From contig CABFPE010000346.1 of assembly GCA_900660155.1 (NCBI GenBank), positions 368,824-432,823 on the forward strand: DNA of 64,000 nucleotides, in the 5' to 3' direction. Within the stretch, counting starts at the first letter, position 1, and every line of letters starts with the position of its first letter. The notes below the pieces were generated by a model, which saw nothing but the letters and a program-made list of their open reading frames with translations, ran no database searches and was not told where the DNA came from. The stretch is from Hofstenia miamia. Lineage: Eukaryota; Xenacoelomorpha; Acoela; Hofsteniidae. This document shows, one piece after another, positions 1-13,020 of the stretch. Made by a program: the position numbers and the translations under genes.

Positions 1-1493
1 TATATATATATATTTTTATATTTTTTTTATTTATATATATACATGAATATAATCATCATCCATTAGCAAAATTGCAGCAGACGTTTAGCTTTTTCAGCAT
101 TGAAATTTTCCCTCGTTGATTGCATTCATATTTCGTTCGAACTTGTTGTTTTGTATTTTTAATTTTCTTAATTTGTATTTTATTCTTCTGATCCTTTCTT
201 TTATTTCGAATGACATGAGGAGATGGAAGTAAAAATACTGTCCCAGACTGTTTATCGTTTGATTTAATTTATTTCTTTATGCATCATTTGCTCATCAACT
301 TGGTGCTGCCTCATAATGTGCTACTTTTATTATTTTTGAAAAAAATGACATTTCCTTCGAAAACTGTTTTGTTTCGTGGTCACGGACCATTTTTGTATAT
401 AATTGCATAAAATATTTTCATAAAAATTATTTGTACCGTGTACGGAAATTAATTGTTTAATTTGATTAATGGTGATTAAGTAGGGAATATTTTCTTTGTT
501 ATTATTGAAAAGAAAAATAACCTAAGAAGTAATGGTTTCTAATGAATTAGTCTGTATTTAAAAATTCTCTTTAACTTTTCTAAAAAGCGGATTGCTTTGA
601 ACTCGGGCTTTGTCAGTAGGTGTTAACTAAGAATTATGCGTTTTAACTCTTTTTGAGTAAGCTTCTTAAATACTTTTTCATCTATTTTTACAACTACACT
701 TGAATTCTAATTTATTTCATTTAATAATTATGCATTCATTTTACATTCATAAGCTCTCCATAAAGTCATTAACAAATTTTCTACGTTCATCGTTATAATA
801 TTTCAATTAAGCTATATAGGTCCAAACGCAAGCAAAGCGGCATATGCACAAAGATCTACAAGTAAACCCAATAGAATCATGCCGTTAGCCAGCGGGGGAG
901 CACCGAGCCATGTCCCCCTTCCCCATCGGTGTAATTTAATGAATTAACCCATCCCCAATTTACAATCCTGCCCCCATTCAAAATACTGCCCCCCTATTTA
1001 AACACTTAATTGTAAAAATAGTTTTTACTCAATATTTTCATAAAAGCGTATCAGTAACTTTCTAACTGATGTTCAAAAAAAATGTCATAACATTTATCAA
1101 TTATTCTCAACCTATGATATTCTATAGCGACATTGCAGGGGAGAGACTTCCAAGTAAATTAGATTAGCAACAGTTATTGTTTCAGGTTATGGATGATTTC
1201 ATTGGCTCTTCAGTCGAATAAATTTTTTCTATCACTTATTAGCTTCGGCAACCTTGCGCTTCTTGTTTCAGGGGAAGCGTTTCATTATTCATTTATAATG
1301 CTAAAGTTCTTACAATAATTTTGATTGATTTATTAAAATGATGTACATGTATATTCTTTTTTAAAATAATTGCTTATTTTCAACACAGCTATATATATAT
1401 ATATATATATTAATAAATATTTGACTCTTTTAGCAATTTAAATTGCTTACCTATTTATTTATATCCGTAATTTATAAAAATATTTTATCTTAG
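1..1493. other. AT-rich intron of the Eph receptor gene (left part cut off)
   Basis: No coding exon seen. It contains TA microsatellites at the very start and at about 1390-1411, plus a C-rich patch near 890-1000. It ends in a good splice acceptor (pyrimidine-rich, TCTTAG) directly before the kinase exon at 1494. The earlier Eph exons (ectodomain, membrane segment, kinase N-lobe) must lie left of the window. Confidence 0.5.
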
Positions 1494-1643
1494 ATCAGCG
1501 AAGTCTTATCGCCCTGGGCAGCTCCGGAAGTTATTGAAATGTACAAATTCTCAGTTTTTTCCGATATTTGGTCGTTCGGCTCAGTTATATGGGAAGTATT
1601 TTCAGAGGGATCTCGACCATATTTTGAATGGAAGAGAAAAGAG
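1494..1643 (+). CDS. Eph: Eph receptor tyrosine kinase, kinase-domain exon (subdomains VIII-X)
   Basis: A 150-base exon, phase 0 at both ends, between acceptor TTAG and donor GAG|GTTCGT. It encodes the end of the activation segment and the F-helix region: PWAAPEV (the APE motif), then SDIWSFG and VIWEVFSEGSRPYFEW. The order and spacing match Eph receptors (WTAPEAI, SDVWSYG, MWEVMSYGERPYW). The 150-base size and phases also match what I recall of vertebrate Eph genes. Eph receptors are single-pass membrane kinases that bind ephrins on neighbouring cells and signal in adhesion and guidance. The P+1 loop is unusual: the family norm is Arg-Trp-Thr before Ala-Pro-Glu, here Pro-Trp-Ala. The Eph assignment rests on the next two exons as well; this exon alone says only tyrosine kinase. 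Confidence 0.85.
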
Positions 1644-2853
1644 GTTCGTTTTTCTTTAATTAATCGAAAATGACTTTTGTTTATTGAGAAATCAAAACTT
1701 ATTTATCGTATGTCTTCCTTCTCATATAAATAATCTCATGTATGGGTTGGAAGATTGAGGTAGTATGCTTTCTAATCCGCTGTTACTTGTATTTTTACTC
1801 ATATAGTTTGTGAATGAGTTATTGTTGTTTTGGCTCTGTTACATTTTAAAAACCTTCAAGAATTTGTTTTGTAGCTGTTATTCTAGCGCTTTGTGTACAT
1901 ATCTCTCGGAAAAAATGTGCTAGATCAAATCTCGCTGTTGATTAATTTCAATCTGTAGAAACTTTGTTCAGAAGACAGCATGAGACGTGGATATCGTTGT
2001 CATGTTGTTTGTAAATAATGGCTTTATATTTGCGTAGTTTTGACAGGACAGGAAATGAAAAGCACACCTTTTCACTTGAATAGATACAGTTCAAAATTGT
2101 GGCATTTAAACATAAATTGGGAAGTCAAAACAATCCACACATAATGTATATGAGACCACAATGGATACTAGTTTATAGGCCCACTATAAATGTAATGTAT
2201 TTCAGACCAGCCTTAAATGTGTGCGGCAGTGGCACAGTGTGTGAGTGCTTTGTCTCTCCTAGATTTTTCCTATCAATCTAAATTTTTATCATCTTTCAGA
2301 ATTCAGTGATATGTTTTTTTATTTGTAATTTATTTACTGTTTTTATCATCAACAGTAACAGGAGAAAGAAAACCGTTGGAATCAATTTAAATAATCTATT
2401 TCAACATTTTGAATATCATTTTCATAAATTTATGTAAAATTCATTATATATATATAAATATATAGTTTTGTGGGAGCTTAATTTTATTAATTATAGTCGT
2501 CCTATACCAGTAGTCGCATAAGCCATGGTCCTAGGTGATCTCACGACATAACTGTTTTGAACAAAATTCATAAAAATTATGAGTCATATTATAAAATCCG
2601 TGTTCCCAGTTTCTCCTGTATCATCCCAGTCTCACTGAAATATTTTCTCGTAGCTCCCAATGAATCCAATCGAACTGAAATATCCCGCAGAACCCTATTC
2701 CGCGCCTTGCTCAAATACAATTAAATTATTAAAGTTTTGCAGTTATAAACAGAGTGAACACCATTTTTTAAAGGAAATTGTTGATTGGAATTTTTATTGT
2801 TTTAGAAGGCTTTAGTCAATGAGGCAGTAATGGACACAGGACCAATAATAACT

Positions 2854-2887
<34 letters not shown>

Positions 2888-3486
2888 TAAAGTATGGTGG
2901 TCTTAAAACTATTATATGCGGAAATGTATTTATATACATTTATTAAAGGAAATTCCATATTTCACTTTAGCAATAAATATCAATTTAAGTGTACGTCAAT
3001 AATAATTTATGCAAACGAATGACGTGTGTGACTTCTGCATTTTTCTAGCAAATGAAAACATTACGTCTATCAATTCGCCAAACGCATTTGAAACCTATTT
3101 TTATTACACTTTTAAATAGGAACTTCAAAGGCGTCTGATGGTTTTCTTCACCGTGACATTTCTATCAAGTTTCGATTGTAATTTGAAAGTTTCAAAGAAA
3201 GTATAATGGTACTTCGGTGAAACTTGAAACTATTAGAAATTAGTCTTTTTCATTATGCATTATAAGGGTGAATGCGGTAAGAACAGGAACATATGTTTAT
3301 TCAGTAGAAGTTATATCAGCAGCTTTCTGCGTTTAATTGTACAATTTTACTGCGTTTTCTTAACTTATATTCTAACAAATGTCACATTTATTGATCGCAA
3401 ATAACTTTTTAAAATATATCTTTGTGTCATGCATTCTCTATAATATTGAAATCCTACTTCGTTCTTTCAAATTTTTGTATAAGACT

Positions 3487-3874
3487 CAGGGTTGGCAAAA
3501 AAGTGTATTTTTGCAAACAAACGTTTTAAACGTTTAAAACGTTTTAAACTATTAAAACAATATTTTTTTTAGACAGAACCAGATCGAGGAACGAAAATTT
3601 TGCTAAAAACGCATATAGTGTCGAACATTGAATTATGATAGACTTATCGGCATTCATTTTTCGCTTCATGCATGTAAACAAAACGCAAGTCTTGCTTATA
3701 TTCCGGTAGAAAATCCGTTATAAAAGTACGAATGGACGAAACCCAAAAGTTGTTGTTTAAACTTTCTTATATAAATTTGAAAAAAACATTTAAAAAAACA
3801 TAGCAAAAACTGTTGTTTTAAACAGTGCTTAAAACATGTCTTACATAGGCCCTGTCTAAAGCATACCAACCCTG
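3487..3874. mobile_element. Short hAT-type MITE with iterated TTTAAAACG-like words
   Basis: A 388-bp element in the Eph intron. Its ends are inverted (CAGGGTTGG at the left, CCAACCCTG at the right). The flanking 8-mers ATAAGACT (3479-3486) and ATAACACT (3875-3882) match at 7 of 8 positions, as expected for an old hAT target duplication. The interior near both ends is made of degenerate repeats of GTTTTAAAC/AAACGTTT. No transposase is present, so it is non-autonomous. Confidence 0.7.
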
Positions 3875-4029
3875 ATAACACTTAATGCGTTTTCAGATTA
3901 ACTTTACATAAAAATATGGAGAATTATATTAAAGGCTAGACTTATCAATTTTATAAATGTTTATAATTAATTCATTATTACCTTGATCTGAGTTTGCTTA
4001 AATATTGTGTATTTAAATGCTATGTTTAG

Positions 4030-4208
4030 ATTCAACGAATGTTGGATAGTGGTTATCGTCTGCCCCCGCCGGACAATTGTCCTGAATTGATATATGAACT
4101 AATGATGCAGTGCTGGGCTCTCGATCCCCAAGAACGACCTCACTTTCATATTTTGCGGGAATCACTGGAAGCCTATATTCGAAAACCCGTCACAAAAACT
4201 ACTCAGAA
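4030..4208 (+). CDS. Eph: Eph receptor tyrosine kinase, last kinase exon
   Basis: A 179-base exon from acceptor TTTAG (4029) to donor CAGAA|GTATGC, phase 0 in and phase 2 out. It follows the 1494-1643 exon in frame. It encodes the G-I helices of the kinase C-lobe: IQRMLDSGYRLPPP (GYRLPPP is an Eph hallmark), then CWALDPQERPHF (the CW...ERP signature of subdomain XI), ending just after YIRKP, where Eph proteins have IRNP. The open frame runs on to 4329, but that extension is intronic and unlike any Eph sequence. The phase-2 exit is the same as I recall for the corresponding vertebrate exon and fits the acceptor at 8978. Confidence 0.9.
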
Positions 4209-6447
4209 GTATGCTTTAATTATGTATTTACAGTTATTTGCACATGCCGTCATTGAAATAGCAAATATCTGTATCGAAAGCGTTTTTAGATCCGATTATC
4301 AGAATTCCGTGAAACATTTAAGATCTTGAACAAATCAACGCCGTAGAAATTGATTTTTTCAGTAGATTTTATTTTAATCTGTCTCCGATCCAATCTTATC
4401 TCAATCCCGGGAATATTTTTGGTTCTAATGTGTGGCCACAATTTCGCCTGATCAAGGATGAAATTCGAATCGAGCATGGCCCCACAAAGCTGTAACACCT
4501 AATGCATATTTATTCATACGTTAAAATGTTCTTGCTTAAATTGTTTATATATAATGCATTTCATTACCCATTTTGGATTTGCGATTGAAAGCAGAGGACT
4601 TTACCTCGCTATTGATGTCTCCTAATCAAAATCCTGCCTGTGCCCCTGTTGGCAGAGCACAAAGTTTGTTGATCTTCAACAATGAACTACTTCCATAGAG
4701 ATTATTATTCATCCAAAAGCGCGGCAAAAATTTTTACATAGGTTAAAAAATGCAAGCACTGGGAATTAAAAACCCAGATTACCACCATTAGTGATTCAAA
4801 GTCGATCTGTTTTCTCACATACATAACAATATTTGCAAAATTTATAATTCTCGCAGGTTTTGTCGCTCCACTCATATTTGTTTTTGATGGATGTAAACTG
4901 CAAATTTCACCACCTGTATTATTAAATCATTATTAGCAGCGTCTCTTTACAATCGATTAAAGTGTTTCGTGCATTGTCTTCTTATGCCATTTGAGCCACT
5001 TGTTTTCAATAAGATTTCATTGTCGTTACACTTGGTAATTGTAGCATTCTAGTAATCTTTCAAATCAAATGAATTAATTTAGCCACATGCTGGTTCTTAT
5101 TTGAGGTCATTTGCAAATATTTTTCATCCCTAAATCATATCTATTCTTACGTAATTATATTGTGGCGTCATCAATCCTAAAGGGATTTCATCTCATGGCT
5201 ATATCTTTGCAATGTGTCATATGCTTGCATCAAATTTCATTAGCGGTTTTATAAATTTAAACAGACGTGAGAATGTTCATATAATAATTACACTTTTGTA
5301 AAATATACGTTTAAATGAATTGATTTTTATGTTTTATTGGAATTATTTTGTAGAAGTTTCTGTTTGTGCTAATGGAAAAGAGTGCTATTTTAAGACGTAA
5401 TCGCATACAAAATAAATTATTCACATTTTATGGAGCTTCGGTCGCAAGCCATAGAAAGTTTATCGTCATTGTTTCTGGACTCTGCCGCTAATGAGCCATT
5501 TTATTGTTTCCATGATAAAGTTTTTGAAAGTCGTATTTTTCACCTCCCCAGTGATCACTTTTCGTTATTAAAATTTATCACAATAATAATTGCTTATTAA
5601 TTGCATTCTCTTTTCCGGCCCATTTCCATCTATTTCAATAATTGATTTGGGCTTATTGAAGACAATTTTTACCTAAATAAAGGTTGTCTATTCTCTCATT
5701 ATTAAATTTATCCTTTAATTTACACGCGCAAATTAGGGAAAGTGGGTATTAATTATTTATGAAATGTACACTATATCAAAAACGTTCCTAGCAGCGCCGA
5801 GGAGATAGTTGAAATATAATTTTTGATTCGTAGTAACTGAATTATTTTATGATATAATTGATTTAGAAATACGGAAGTTATAAAATGTAGAATTTAATCG
5901 CATTTTCATTTTCGGTCTATATATATAACATTTGATTAATATCAGTGTTAAATTGTTCAATTATAACCAAATTCAAGTTTTACCCGGTTTTTCCCATATC
6001 AGGGACATGGACTTAGCAGACCGGGTTAGGCTAGAGTCGAGTTATTGCAAAAATGCAATGAAAGCGTTATAAGCAGTGTGATCAAAACTCAATTTATTTG
6101 AGTTTAAATTACTTCTTTTTATACTATTCGTAATTTTAATTAGGATTCTTCAGCTTGTCGTTTTATTGTAAATTTTTACAATACCCAACATAGTTCTAGC
6201 AAACAGAAACTCAATTACTGTTTATAACGCAATTCATTATTTTTCGCTAAAGTTATTTAGTAAAATGTAATCTCAGGCTGAAAATTCTAAGCTCTACTCG
6301 GCTCTGCTCGTTTTAATTTTGAGTAAGTTCGGCACACCACTTCGAATCTTTTAATGAGGCTTGTTTTATCTCGATATGTTTTTATAAATATTGCGCTCTA
6401 AGAATTTTTTACATAGCTCTTCCTTATATCTTAATATTTTTCAATAA

Positions 6448-7136
6448 TCAAAGTTTTAATGAATTTACTGAAAATGTTCGTAATCTTGGCTTAGTGTTCG
6501 CTGTGAATTTAACAATGAAAGATCATGTATCTCGGTTTGTAAAAAAATTCATACTTTATTCAGAAAAATCTTTACAAAATTAGAAATTAGCTGCCAGCAA
6601 ATTCTTGATCAGAACTCGTCAGAACATTAATTCTAGCTAAACTAGACTACTGTAATGCCTGCTTTTTTGGTATGGACAATATTTTAATACAGAAACTTCA
6701 AAGAATTCAAAATAACTGTGTATACGCTTAGTTTTTTATTTGAAATGAATGGACCATATCAGTTCTGCAATCATTCAACTTCATTGGTTAAAAATTGCAT
6801 AATTATTTTCAAGGCAGTGAATAATGCTGCTACATATTTAAATCATTTTTTGGTTTTTGAAAACTCAACTAAGAGAACTTCTAGACACTATTTGATAAAA
6901 ATCAGAAATCATAAATATATTGAATCGGAAAGAGCAATTTAAATTGCGTATGCCTATAGTTCAACTATCTTAGTGCAAATACCAGAACTGCAAAAACTTT
7001 ATCAAGTTTTAAGAAATTGCTGAAAACAGAACTCTTTGAACTACAATTAGCTGAATTCAATATTTACACAAATATTTTGTTATTTTATAGCGCGCTAGAA
7101 GTTTTTCAAATATTATCGCAATATAAGAAATACACT
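6448..7136 (+). mobile_element. L2/CR1-like LINE fragment (reverse transcriptase C-terminal end)
   Basis: The + strand translation, with interruptions, shows the ordered landmarks of the end of an L2/CR1-type LINE reverse transcriptase: VRNLGLVFAVNL (about 6480), then LDYCNACFFGMDN followed by QKLQRIQNN (about 6640-6715), and near the end FKKLLKTELFEL (about 7005-7035). In intact elements these read VRNLGV, LDYCNSLLYGL, LQRVQN and FKK.LKT.LF. The fragment has several stops and frame changes and lacks the endonuclease and the RT palm, so it is a 5'-truncated, dead copy. A trinucleotide tail follows, as is common for this group. Confidence 0.65.
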
Positions 7137-7190
7137 ATTAATAATAATAATAATTATTATTATTATTATTATTATTATTTTTATTATTTA
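7137..7190. repeat. (TAA/TTA)n microsatellite, probable LINE 3' tail
   Basis: A run of ATA/ATT trinucleotides directly after the LINE coding end. L2/CR1-like LINEs often end in short tandem repeats, so this may be the element's 3' tail. Confidence 0.6.
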
Positions 7191-8977
7191 TCAAACATGT
7201 CTCGGCTCTTTGCTAAGTCTGTGTAATCTTCTCTTGTTAATTGTGTTGTTTATAATTGGAGTTTTGCTGTGGACGCAAAAATTCAGATCACTTATTTCGA
7301 AAAAAGAGTGATTGGATGTAATCTGCAAATGCAGAGTTGGACATTTAAATGTCCGCTAATTCGCCACATTTTAAGCTCCTTCAAACCTTTAAATTATCCA
7401 TGGTAAACAACGTCTACAGTTTTTTCGGCTTGCATGACGAATCTTTTGATGTTAAAGGTTAATAATCATAAACCACAAACGGAAATTGAAAAATCTAATT
7501 TGAGTTTTAGCGGAACATATAGTTACTCCTGTAAAATTTAGTAACGTATGTATGTGCACAATATTTTTCAACACATTTTTTTACTTGCAAAATGTCGGCT
7601 TGTCTAGTCTACCCCATTTTCATCACTGGACAAATGAAAAAAAATGCGAACCCCTAAATCCCTAAGGCCAGGCGAACACATCACGATTTAATTGCTCCTA
7701 GATGTGTGCGCGGTCTTTGGAAATTGTCTGCAACATTGATAACAATGATAAAACATTGCCGTTTTCGATTATAGATGTTGTGATTTGATAAGAAAAAAGA
7801 ATTAATTTGTTGTGCGACATTCCCTGAACTGTGCGCCCGGCTAAGTAGCATTTTAACAGCTATTTAAAATTGTTTCCCTGTGGTGCTATTCGCTTTTTCT
7901 TCAAATTTTGTCGAAATTAATTATAAACATGTTGAGTAGATTTGTGGAAGCAATTTAATAATTAGGCTTTCCATGTGAACTCTTCCGAAGTGTTAATTGC
8001 ATTTTATTGATTGTGCTTTCATTAAATCGAATGCATTTCTCGGTTAATCACTTTAGAAAATTAATGGCTTCCTGAAAATCGCATGAAGTTTTTCTGATGA
8101 AGATTTTTATTAAAAAAACCATACGCAGTTGGCTTCATTGATTACCTCTAATATTTTATCACCAAAAACCAACTATCTTTTTTATTTAAAGAGCCTGTTT
8201 TCCAATTCAAAGTTAGTAATGACTCATGACGCATAATTCGTGATCCACAAAGAATACAACTTACTATAACCTTATGTTCTATAAGTCTACGACTACAATT
8301 TTCAGTAATTTTTAATGATTAGAATCTATCTGACGCACATAAAATTATGACTCATGATAAATTGTTTTGATTTTATTGAAACGAAGGTGCATGCTCAATT
8401 TATGAGTGATATTTTTTCTAATTATTTTTGAACTACTATTTGTTGCTGATAATACATGAATAATAGTTGTACTCGGGTCTTTTGCAGGGGTGTACGCAAG
8501 GTGAGCATGGTGGAATGCCGCGTCATGTCTTCAACATTAATTTTGTTTGATTAATTCAAAAAATTTGACCATTAAAGTGGTGAGATGCATTTTCAGTCAC
8601 TCAAGTTCATCATAACTGAGATATCCTCGCATCGGAAAATCCTGCGTAAAATTTTAAATTTAAATATTCGTTTTCAATACATTTTTTAACTATATTGCAT
8701 TCACTGTAATTGTAAGTCATTTTTGAAATGTCGGTCTATTTTTTCAAATACTTCGGCCTGGGCCGGTCCAAACTCGGCCCAGTCCATATCCATCTCTGTG
8801 CGCACGTTCTTGGTCTTTTCAAATAATCGTTTTTTAAGACTATTATCTTCTAGTAATTCGTTCTTTATCAGTCTTTTCAGCTGGATTTTGGGAACCAAGT
8901 TCTATTTGTCACATTACATGTTAAAACTGTGTTTATTTATTTTATGATTTTCGTAGTTTTAATGTTGCCTAATTTAG

Positions 8978-9257
8978 TCTACCAGATTTCCTGCAGCATC
9001 AGATCAACCGAGAGCATAATCACTACAGTCTAAGAGAATGGCTCCATTCGTTGAAGTTAGAGCAGTACGCTGATCAACTGGAAATGCTAGGCTTCTGCAC
9101 CGTTGAAGACATGTTATACATGGATAATCAGGCTCTCAAAGCCTTCAACATCATGCCTTCAAAGCATAGGAAAAAAATTATCAGTTCCATAGAACTTTTG
9201 AATAAAAGACTTGTACAAGGAAACAAATGTGCATCCCCGGTACATTCTATAATATGA
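8978..9257 (+). CDS. Eph: Eph receptor, SAM-domain and C-terminal exon
   Basis: The terminal coding exon. The acceptor at TTTAG (8977) supplies the one base needed after the phase-2 donor at 4208 and opens with LPDF, matching the IPDF-type linker before the Eph SAM domain. The SAM domain follows: REWLHSLKLEQY, GFCTVEDMLYMD, HRKKIISSIELLNKRL. Eph SAM domains read .EWL.AIKM..Y, GF.....V, HQKKIL.SI. The protein ends ...PVHSII and stops at TGA 9255-9257; a hydrophobic C-terminal valine or isoleucine is typical of the PDZ-binding tail of Eph receptors. A second in-frame acceptor (CTGCAG, 8996) exists but would need a phase-0 upstream exon. SAM and tail share one exon here. Confidence 0.9.
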
Positions 9258-9433
9258 CCTGCCAATGTACGTGTCACGATTTTCTGAATGCAATTTGTAG
9301 AATTAGTCATTGTGTGTAAATATATTTGTTCATGTCACGTAATGACATCATCAGTGCTTTCGTCATTTTTAAGCTAAGAATTTGTGTCAATTTTTTCAAA
9401 TGTTGTTTTTTATAAAAAAATGTAACTTATTAA

Positions 9434-9439
9434 AATAAA
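9434..9439 (+). terminator. Poly(A) signal AATAAA of the Eph gene
   Basis: AATAAA about 177 bases after the Eph stop codon, followed by T-rich sequence. This is the first canonical signal downstream and gives a plausible short 3' UTR. Confidence 0.6.
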
Positions 9440-10887
9440 TTTTTATTTTGGAGTTGAATTATGATTTCGTTGATTATGAGTGCTTTACAGAGGGTATTGA
9501 TCAGGATTAGTTCTAACAGGTAATTAATAAATAGATGAGAATATTCAACTTAAATCAATAATTGTTTAAATATCATTAGAACAGAGTATAGAGTGTATCT
9601 CAGACTTCAATGTGTCAGTTTCCAGAACTTTTGTCAAATAAGGTAAAACTTTGCCCTGGTGCCTTTTGAATGTAATAAATGCTTCTTATTACTATTATAT
9701 CATAGAGATATATTCAAATTCATGTAAGCTATAAGGTAGGTACTCTAGGACGTTTTAAGACCAAACGATTCAAGTTATGTTTTTAGTGAAAACCTGCCGT
9801 TGACTTTTTTTACTTGGCCGATCGGGGGTCGAGGCTCATATGATCTGAACTCTTTTCTTAATTATTACTAGGGCTACTACTTTTTACCTATCTAAACATT
9901 TAGTATTTTACTATGAAAATCAACAAAAACTAAGAAATTTTGACACTATAATAAAAGTAGCCTTAAACTGCTTAGGACTTTGTCAAATATTTTTGGCTTC
10001 TTGAAAAAAACTAATGAACTAATACAGACGTCAAAAGGTTGAAAGCGCCACAAGATAGAGGAGTGCATCCTCTTTCACTGTCGTTCCTAACTCGCGACTT
10101 TTCGTTATCCCATTGAGGCACAGATTTGCATTAAATGAAACAGTGAAGAAAAGTTGATGCACCAAGTACTTTCAACCTTATGATTATCTCACCATTTGGA
10201 TTTAAGAGAACTTAAAAGTTTATTAAAAAATTAGGAATCTTTTCAAGTACTTCACCACAGAATCATATTTAAGCACTAATTTTCAATATGACATTCAAAG
10301 ACGTTCACCAATACTTATGTCCGTATACAAGGATTTCAAAATTTCATGTTTTGTAGTAAATTGCTTGAAAATGTGGTAAAACAGTTACTACTTTCTAAAT
10401 ATATAGGCCTCAGTTTATTGTATAAACGTTTTATAAACTACAGTTCAACAAAAAGATGACCACAAATTACTAAAAGTCTTCAAAGCAGCAAAAATCCACT
10501 TTCAAGAATTGCATTAGAGTATTGGATCATTTAAGGCTTAGCTATGAATTCTGGATTGATTTCGTTATTATATCTTTCATCTTAACTATTCGTTCTATTA
10601 GTTTTGTTTGATGTGAAGTCAAATTTTAGTAAGTCTTTTCACAAAAAATATTGAAATTTATTTTTACTTCCTTTACTTTACAACCTAGATATTTACATGT
10701 CCAAGCAAATTTTGTAATATGTTTTTGACCAAATAAAACATTTGGATTTTATGGAGTTTTACGCGCTCTAATGATTACCTGTTTTTTACTCAACAGTTGA
10801 ATTTCTTGTACATTTCGCTGTATGTTATTTCAGAAATGAGATCTTCACATGCATCTTTCATCCGAATATATAGTTTCAAGTAAATAT
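9440..10887. other. Intergenic, AT-rich, nothing recognised
   Basis: No ORF with protein-like character and no clear repeat ends were seen between the Eph poly(A) signal and the MITE at 10888. Confidence 0.4.
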
Positions 10888-11240
10888 TAGAGAGTGACAA
10901 TATGAGGTAAGCATCGATCCTAACCCGACTCTATTGGAATATCTACTAATCGAACTCGACCCGACCTGAAAATTTAATACCCAACCCTAAACGTTGACTT
11001 TGATTTGAAGTTATTGATCTTTGTCTAATCGAATGATCATTAGCATCAATTATTTCCTGATAGGGGAAACAGCAATTTATTGAAATTATTTAACGTCTGA
11101 GATCTTTCTCAAATCAAGCTTGATTATCATCAGTATTTTTAAATAATCAATCTAATCTTTGTACTTGAACCCCACCCGACAATTTGATATCCCACCCAAA
11201 ATCGGGTCGGGTTTAGTCGGGTGCCCAATATCATTCTCTA
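10888..11240. mobile_element. hAT-type MITE with iterated ACCCGAC/CGGGT words
   Basis: A 353-bp element with inverted ends (TAGAGAGTGACA at the left; the right end reversed reads TAGAGAATGATA). Flanking 8-mers GTAAATAT and GTCAACAT agree at 6 of 8 positions, a worn target duplication. Both subterminal zones carry many copies of ACCCGAC/GTCGGGT. No coding capacity. Confidence 0.6.
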
Positions 11241-12788
11241 GTCAACATTATTTAATTTCATAGAAATCTGCAGGAATACTTTTTTCCATTATAAATTTCC
11301 ATGATATGTTGTTACTGTTGCAATGTTTCAAATTTATGTATGTGTCTATAAATAAAAATATGGCTAAAAATTGTTTGCAGTTCTGTAATTTTTTTGTATA
11401 TTAAAGAAGCTATTTTTTCAAAAAATGACATAGTTTTGTATTAAAGAAAGAGAGATTTTATTATTACCCATTGTGACCTCAAGGTCGAATTGAAGGGTAA
11501 AGGTTCTTTCGAAGAATGTACAAAAACTAACATTTAAAAATTTACAAATATTTGTATGTGAAAAATTTAAAAACATTTACTCCATGACTTTTCCATTTCA
11601 TCATGCTAAATTCATTTTAATTAACATTGAAGGTTTTATGGTTTGCTATTTTATATGTTCCGGAATGGAAGTGATAGTCTCTCCTGACATATGAACTCCA
11701 ATCATTAAACAAAGCTACACAATGTTTCTGAGCTTTCAAAATTAGTGTTCATAAAAAATTTGTAAACACCTATCCTTATTCCGATGTCAATAACCTTTTG
11801 GCAATAATGTATGGATTTCTTAGACATTCTGAAAGAACCCATTATCAAGAACTTCTGTAGAATTGATTCTAAGTAATTTGGAATTGATATTTAGGTTAAT
11901 ACCTATTCATCAACATAAGTAAAAATTAACTACAATTTTTGGTTTGGTAAAGCAAAGTATTGACGCAACAACTAATTCTTTAAGTATAATGTATAAATCA
12001 AGTATAATGTAATCAGCTAATTAAAACGATACTTACCATTATACTCGAAATGTGATAATTGCAATTCCGAGAAAATTTCCATGCATTATTAATTCTGTAT
12101 ATTTTTCTAGATTATTTCATCATTTTTTCATTCAACAGTAGAGATGCAGGTTTGAAGATACTTACTTTGATGTGTATTTTATGTAAATGTACTTTTATCT
12201 TGCATTATTATCATTCTGATACATGATGATATATTAATTAGTATGCAATTTTCTGCACTCATATGAGTGAGAGCAGTTAATTTTTATCAGAGACTTCCTC
12301 ATGCATCCCGATCAATATATTTTACTAGATTTGTAAAAGTTCTGTTATTAATTACAATTCTTGAGGATTTGATCAATTACTATAATGCTGGTTGGTTGTA
12401 TTTAGAATCATGTTCATTATTATTGTCCAATAGAATTCTAACGCTTTATGACGCATAAATACGTAATTATCTATGTCACGTGTGCATTTTTTCAAAAATG
12501 AATAGTAAGGAACTTTTAAAATAAATCTTATATTCTTTAAAATTTTAAATGTAAATGCTGATACATTTAATGTGCAGTAACTAAATGCTTATTTACTTGT
12601 GTTTCATTGAAATTATTCCCATATGCAAATTTGTGATTAATTAGGACTCGAAGATTTTAATTGAAAACGTTTTCAAAATGCATATTGAACTCTGAAAATA
12701 GCAAAGAATTAATATCTGAAGTAACCTTAATTTCTTAAAATTGTAGATCATTTTTAACTCTTTATTGCATGAACAAAGTAATGTATCT
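11241..12788. other. Intergenic, AT-rich, nothing recognised
   Basis: No supported gene or repeat was found between the two hAT-type elements. Confidence 0.35.
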
Positions 12789-13020
12789 CGAAAATCCAGG
12801 CTTGTCCATTGGAATTGGAATCTTATTGGATTCCAATTGGACATTGGAATTGGATTGGAATTGGTTGGACAAACAAAATTTGCTATTAATTGGATTCAAA
12901 TTGGATTTTCATTGGAATAATTTTACAAAAATTTCCAAATTCACTTTTTCTATAATATAGTTTTATTAATAATTTCTCATACTGTTAAAATATTTGCTTT
13001 GGATATGGGTCTGATTATAC

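Larger units (their letters stand above)
4209..8977. other. Eph intron of about 4.8 kb
   Basis: Non-coding, AT-rich. The only structure seen is an L2/CR1-like LINE fragment and its microsatellite tail (about 6448-7190). A short ORF pair on both strands at 8701-8947 looks like a chance open frame and has no splice sites that would fit the Eph reading frame. Confidence 0.5.

Noticed and set aside
2099-2281. 60-codon frame in the Eph intron
   Set aside because: It has no splice sites compatible with the flanking exons and no family resemblance.
4209-4329. Continuation of the kinase exon frame to a stop at 4329
   Set aside because: The donor at 4208 precedes it, the added residues are unlike Eph sequences, and the SAM exon needs the splice.
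8701-8947. Overlapping frames on both strands before the SAM exon
   Set aside because: Tempting as an extra Eph exon, but the exon 4208 to 8978 junction is already phase-correct and matches Eph spacing without it.
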